Assembly (NCBI GenBank): GCA_934444485.1
Contig: CAKSCN010000028.1
Location: 1 to 18,661, forward strand
Direction: 5' to 3'
Length of the DNA: 18,661 bases
DNA from: an uncultured Eubacteriales bacterium
GTDB lineage: Bacteria > Bacillota > Clostridia > Oscillospirales > CAG-382
Shown here piece after piece: positions 15,260-18,661 of the stretch. The notes under the pieces were generated by a model. That model did no database searches. It saw nothing but the letters and a program-made list of their open reading frames with translations, and was not told the origin of the DNA. A program made the translations under genes and the position numbers. How positions within the stretch are numbered: the first letter of the stretch is position 1; every line of letters begins with the position of its first letter.

Positions 15260-17881
15260 ATGCCGAAAGAATTGGAAAAACAATATAATCCACACGGCAC
15301 AGAGGACAGAATATATGCCATGTGGAACGACGGCGGATTCTTCAAACCGTCAAGCGACAAGAAAAAGCCTCCGTACTCTATAGTTATTCCCCCTCCCAAC
15401 GTAACGGGACAGCTCCACATGGGACACGCTCTTGACGAGACCTTGCAGGACATCCTCATCCGTTTCAAGAGAATGAACGGCTACAATGCGCTCTGGATTC
15501 CCGGAACGGACCACGCCGGCATTGCGACTCAGATTAAGGTTGAGGAAAATCTCCGCAAAGAAGAGGGGCTTACAAGATACGATCTCGGCAGAGAGAAATT
15601 TCTCGAACGTGTATGGGAATGGAAAAACAAGTACGGAAACAGAATTATAAGTCAGCTCAAAAAGCTCGGCTGTTCCTGCGACTGGACTCACGAGAGATTC
15701 ACGATGGACGAGGGCTGTTCCAACGCTGTTAAAGAGGTTTTCGTTTCCCTTTACCAAAAGGGGCTTATATACCGCGGAAACCGAATAATCAACTGGTGCC
15801 CGAGCTGTGCGACGGCACTTTCCGACGCCGAGGTTGAGTACAAGGAACAGCCCGGTCACTTCTGGCATATAAGATATCCCGTTGTGGGCAGTGACGAATA
15901 CATCATCGTTGCTACTACCCGTCCCGAGACCATGATGGGCGACACGGCGGTTGCGGTTCACCCCGACGACGAGCGTTACGCTCACCTTGTAGGCAAGAAG
16001 CTTCTTCTTCCTCTCATGAACAGAGAAATACCCGTTATTGCCGATGAATACGTCGAGAAGGATTTCGGTACGGGCTGTGTTAAGATTACTCCGGCGCACG
16101 ACCCCAACGACTTCCTTGTTGGTCAGAGACACAGCCTTGAGGTTATCCGTGTCATGAACGACGACGCAACCATAAACGCAAACGGCGGAAAATACGAGGG
16201 TATGGACAGACTCGAGGCGAGAAAGGCGGTTGTACATGACCTTGAAGAGGGCGGATACCTCGTAAAGGTTGAGGATTACAGCCACAACGTCGGCACGTGC
16301 TACAGATGCGGCACGAACGTTGAGCCTCTCACGAGCAATCAGTGGTTCGTAAAGATGGAGCCTCTCGCAAAGCCGGCTCTCGAAGTTGTTTACGACGGCA
16401 GAGTAAAGTTTATCCCCGAACGCTTCACCAAGACCTACACGAACTGGATGGAGAACGTTCACGACTGGTGTATTTCCCGTCAGCTTTGGTGGGGTCACAG
16501 AATACCGGCGTTCTACTGCGACAAGTGCGGTGAGATGTACGTTTCCAAGGACGAACTTCACACCTGCGAAAAGTGCGGTGCTCCGCTTCGTCAGGAGGAG
16601 GACGTTCTCGACACGTGGTTTTCTTCGGCACTCTGGCCGTTCTCTACTCTCGGCTGGCCCGAAAAGACGGATGATCTTGCGTACTACTATCCGACAAGCA
16701 CTCTTGTAACCGGCTACGACATCATATTCTTCTGGGTTGCGAGAATGATTTTCTCGGGTCTTGAGCATATGGGCAAGGAGCCGTTCCACGATGTATTTAT
16801 ACATGGTCTTGTAAGAGACGAACTCGGCAGAAAGATGAGTAAGTCCCTCGGCAACGGCGTCGATCCCCTTGAGGTTATAGACAAGTACGGTGCGGACGCT
16901 CTGAGATTCACTCTCGTAACCGGAAACTCTCCCGGAAACGACATGAGATACTCCGACAAGAAGGTTGAGGCGTCGAGAAACTTCGCAAACAAGATATGGA
17001 ATGCGGCACGCTTCGTTCTTCTCAACCTCGACGAGGACACAAAGCCGATTCTTCCCGAGTCGCTCACTCTCGAGGACAAGTGGATTCTCACGCTTCTCAA
17101 CAACACCGTATCCGAAATGACGGCAAACCTCGACAAGTACGAACTCGGAGTTGCCGCAGGAAAGCTTTACGACTTCATCTGGGATCACTTCTGCGACTGG
17201 TACATCGAGCTTGCAAAGCCGAGACTTTTCGCAAAGGGTACGCCCGAAAACAAGTCGTGCCAGCAGGTTATTCTTTACGTTCTTACCGAGACTCTCAAGC
17301 TTCTCCACCCGTTCATGCCCTACATTTCCGAGGAAATTTGGCAGCATCTCGGAGTTGACGACAGTCCCGTTATCGTAGCGGAGTGGCCGAAATACAAGAA
17401 AGAACTCAACTTTGCCGACGAAGAGAAGGCAATGGACAGAATAATTGCGGCAATATGCGCGATAAGAAACAGACGTGCAGAGATGAACGTTCCGCCGTCA
17501 AAGAAAGCAAAGCTTATCGTAATTTCGTCCTACAAAGACTCTTTCAACGACAAGACCGCCGTATTCTTTGAGAAGATGGCGTCGGCGTCCGAGGTTGAGT
17601 TTGCCGACAGCTACGAAGCAGAGGGTGCGGTAAGCATCGTCACCGACAGCGCAAAGCTCTTCATCCCGATGAACGAAATAGTTGACACCGAAAAGGAAAG
17701 AGCACGCCTCGAAAAAGAAAAGGCAACCGCACTTTCGGAAATAGAGCGTGTAAACAAGAAGCTCGGCAATCCCGAATTTGTTGGCAAAGCTCCCGAAAAG
17801 GTTATCGCAGGCGAAAGAGAAAAGCTTGCAAAATATACGGAAATGCTCAAAAACGTTGAAGAAATGCTCTCAAAGCTTTGA
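15260..17881 (+). CDS. valS: Valyl-tRNA synthetase
   Basis: A class Ia aminoacyl-tRNA synthetase that charges tRNA-Val with valine. At 873 residues it is full length (family ~870-950). Landmarks are PPPNVTGQLHMGH with the HIGH-type HMGH at residues 53-56; the editing (CP1) domain with TTRPETMMGDTAV from residue 219 and GTGCVKITPAHDPNDF; cysteine pairs CYRCG (~347) and CDKCG...CEKCG (~420-440) suggesting zinc binding; KMSKS at 525-529; the anticodon-binding helical domain; and a C-terminal coiled coil (~805-873) rich in Lys/Glu, typical of ValS. AAGGAG lies eight bases before the ATG. It is the second gene of the DUF1015 operon; no T-box leader is seen upstream of it. Confidence 0.98.
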   Translation: MPKELEKQYNPHGTEDRIYAMWNDGGFFKPSSDKKKPPYSIVIPPPNVTGQLHMGHALDETLQDILIRFKRMNGYNALWIPGTDHAGIATQIKVEENLRKEEGLTRYDLGREKFLERVWEWKNKYGNRIISQLKKLGCSCDWTHERFTMDEGCSNAVKEVFVSLYQKGLIYRGNRIINWCPSCATALSDAEVEYKEQPGHFWHIRYPVVGSDEYIIVATTRPETMMGDTAVAVHPDDERYAHLVGKKLLLPLMNREIPVIADEYVEKDFGTGCVKITPAHDPNDFLVGQRHSLEVIRVMNDDATINANGGKYEGMDRLEARKAVVHDLEEGGYLVKVEDYSHNVGTCYRCGTNVEPLTSNQWFVKMEPLAKPALEVVYDGRVKFIPERFTKTYTNWMENVHDWCISRQLWWGHRIPAFYCDKCGEMYVSKDELHTCEKCGAPLRQEEDVLDTWFSSALWPFSTLGWPEKTDDLAYYYPTSTLVTGYDIIFFWVARMIFSGLEHMGKEPFHDVFIHGLVRDELGRKMSKSLGNGVDPLEVIDKYGADALRFTLVTGNSPGNDMRYSDKKVEASRNFANKIWNAARFVLLNLDEDTKPILPESLTLEDKWILTLLNNTVSEMTANLDKYELGVAAGKLYDFIWDHFCDWYIELAKPRLFAKGTPENKSCQQVILYVLTETLKLLHPFMPYISEEIWQHLGVDDSPVIVAEWPKYKKELNFADEEKAMDRIIAAICAIRNRRAEMNVPPSKKAKLIVISSYKDSFNDKTAVFFEKMASASEVEFADSYEAEGAVSIVTDSAKLFIPMNEIVDTEKERARLEKEKATALSEIERVNKKLGNPEFVGKAPEKVIAGEREKLAKYTEMLKNVEEMLSKL

Positions 17882-17942
17882 TTTCGCAGTGCGGCAAGGT
17901 CTTTGAACCACATTCGATACTTCTGAGCGAATAATCGTGAGT

Positions 17943-17970
17943 CCTCGCCGACAGTATCACCCCGGCGGGG
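17943..17970 (+). terminator. GC-rich hairpin between valS and the MBL gene
   Basis: CCTCGCCG (17943-17950) pairs with CGGCGGGG (17963-17970), eight pairs with one G-U, over a 12-nt loop. Only a short pyrimidine tract (GCTTTC) follows, so it may be a leaky terminator or attenuator rather than a full stop. The remaining intergenic bases show no clear promoter, so the MBL gene may depend on readthrough from valS. Confidence 0.45.
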
Positions 17971-17999
17971 GCTTTCGTGCATAATCGAAAGGACATCTC

Positions 18000-18656
18000 A
18001 TGACACCTATCACCATACCGCTCGGCTCAACGGGCGAAAACTGCTATCTTTACGAGGTCGGAAACGGAAAGTGCGTCATAATCGACCCGGGTTACGGCGG
18101 AGAAAAAGTGCTTGACGGCGCAGAGCTTCACGGACTCCGACCCGCGGCGATTCTCTTTACTCATATGCACTTCGACCACATCATGGGTACAAACGAAATT
18201 AACGCTTCTCTCCTCTCTCCGCTCCCGATGTACATACACAAGCTCGACAAATGCGGTCTCACCGAACCGTCACTCAACCTGTCGTCCATGGCATACGGAA
18301 CGGATTACAAAGTCGAGGGCGATGTGACAACCTTCGAGGACGGCGACGTACTTGTTTTCGGAGGTACGGAGTTCCGCATCGTTCACACACCGGGTCACAC
18401 TCCCGGCTCGTCGTGCTTTGAGGTTGCGAAAGAAAGCCTTATGTTCACCGGCGACACGCTCTTTCACGGCTCTATGGGCAGAACCGACTTTCCCGGCGGC
18501 GATTTCGGTGCTATGAAGTCCTCGCTTGCAAGGCTCGCAAAGTATCCGACGGAGTACCGTTTGTACCCCGGTCACGGCGAAAGCACGGATATCGCAAAAG
18601 AGCTTCGCACCAATCCTTACCTCTCGGGTGACGGCGATGAATTTCCGATTTGGTAA
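18000..18656 (+). CDS. Metallo-beta-lactamase-fold hydrolase, glyoxalase II-like
   Basis: A 218-residue MBL-fold enzyme of the small cytoplasmic glyoxalase II-like/YqgX-like subgroup. All metal ligands are present: THMHFDH at residues 54-60 (H55, H57, D59, H60), HTPGHTPGS with H133, GDTLF with D152, and PGHGE with H192. The size and the GSMGRTDFPGGD segment fit bacterial hydroxyacylglutathione-hydrolase-like or thioesterase-type members. The substrate cannot be assigned, and glutathione is generally absent in Clostridia, so a different thioester or another hydrolysis reaction is plausible. The start at 18000 follows AAAGGA at about eight bases. The gene ends five bases before the window edge. 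Confidence 0.9.
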   Translation: MTPITIPLGSTGENCYLYEVGNGKCVIIDPGYGGEKVLDGAELHGLRPAAILFTHMHFDHIMGTNEINASLLSPLPMYIHKLDKCGLTEPSLNLSSMAYGTDYKVEGDVTTFEDGDVLVFGGTEFRIVHTPGHTPGSSCFEVAKESLMFTGDTLFHGSMGRTDFPGGDFGAMKSSLARLAKYPTEYRLYPGHGESTDIAKELRTNPYLSGDGDEFPIW

Positions 18657-18661
18657 AAAAC

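Noticed and set aside
17889..17901. Similarity of GTGCGGCAAGGTC after valS to GTGCCGCAAGGTC in the DUF1015 leader (13890-13902)
   Set aside because: Only 13 bp are shared, a similar string also occurs inside infB coding sequence, and the flanking structures differ.

Overview
The window looks like chromosome of a Gram-positive, Clostridia-type bacterium, probably an uncultured gut or rumen Oscillospirales-like lineage. This placement is an inference from the gene order rimP-nusA-ylxR-ylxQ-infB, the Bacillota-style AAGGAG ribosome binding sites, the DUF1540 and DUF1015 genes, and a large secreted multi-domain protein. No phage, insertion sequence, CRISPR array, tRNA or rRNA was seen.

Layout. 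Bases 1-4953 (minus strand) hold the transcription/translation operon: a sigma-A promoter at 4926-4953, a leader with a long GNRA-capped hairpin, then rimP, nusA, ylxR (rnpM), ylxQ and infB. infB runs off the left edge after the G4 motif of its GTPase domain. Bases 5007-6061 carry two small minus-strand genes: a cysteine-rich protein with two DUF1540 modules and a SLOG-fold DUF1273/YpsA-like protein. Bases 6092-13682 are a single-gene minus-strand unit with its own promoter and terminator. It encodes a secreted protein of about 2,487 residues built from three beta-helix regions separated by clusters of repeated beta-sandwich-like modules.

Bases 13614-13951 are a 338-base divergent intergenic region. 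It contains one promoter facing each way, an inverted repeat almost exactly midway between them, and a structured leader for the rightward transcript. Bases 13832-17881 (plus strand) are a two-gene operon of a DUF1015 protein and valyl-tRNA synthetase. A metallo-beta-lactamase-fold hydrolase (18000-18656) follows after a GC-rich hairpin.

The left operon joins ribosome maturation (RimP), transcription elongation/termination (NusA), RNase P/RNA-binding accessory proteins (YlxR, YlxQ) and translation initiation (IF2). Both NusA and IF2 carry unusual low-complexity expansions here. The most distinctive item is the giant secreted protein, whose function cannot be named from sequence alone. I did not find a convincing new multi-gene system; the novelty is in that protein, in the two expanded core factors, and in three candidate regulatory leaders or operators.
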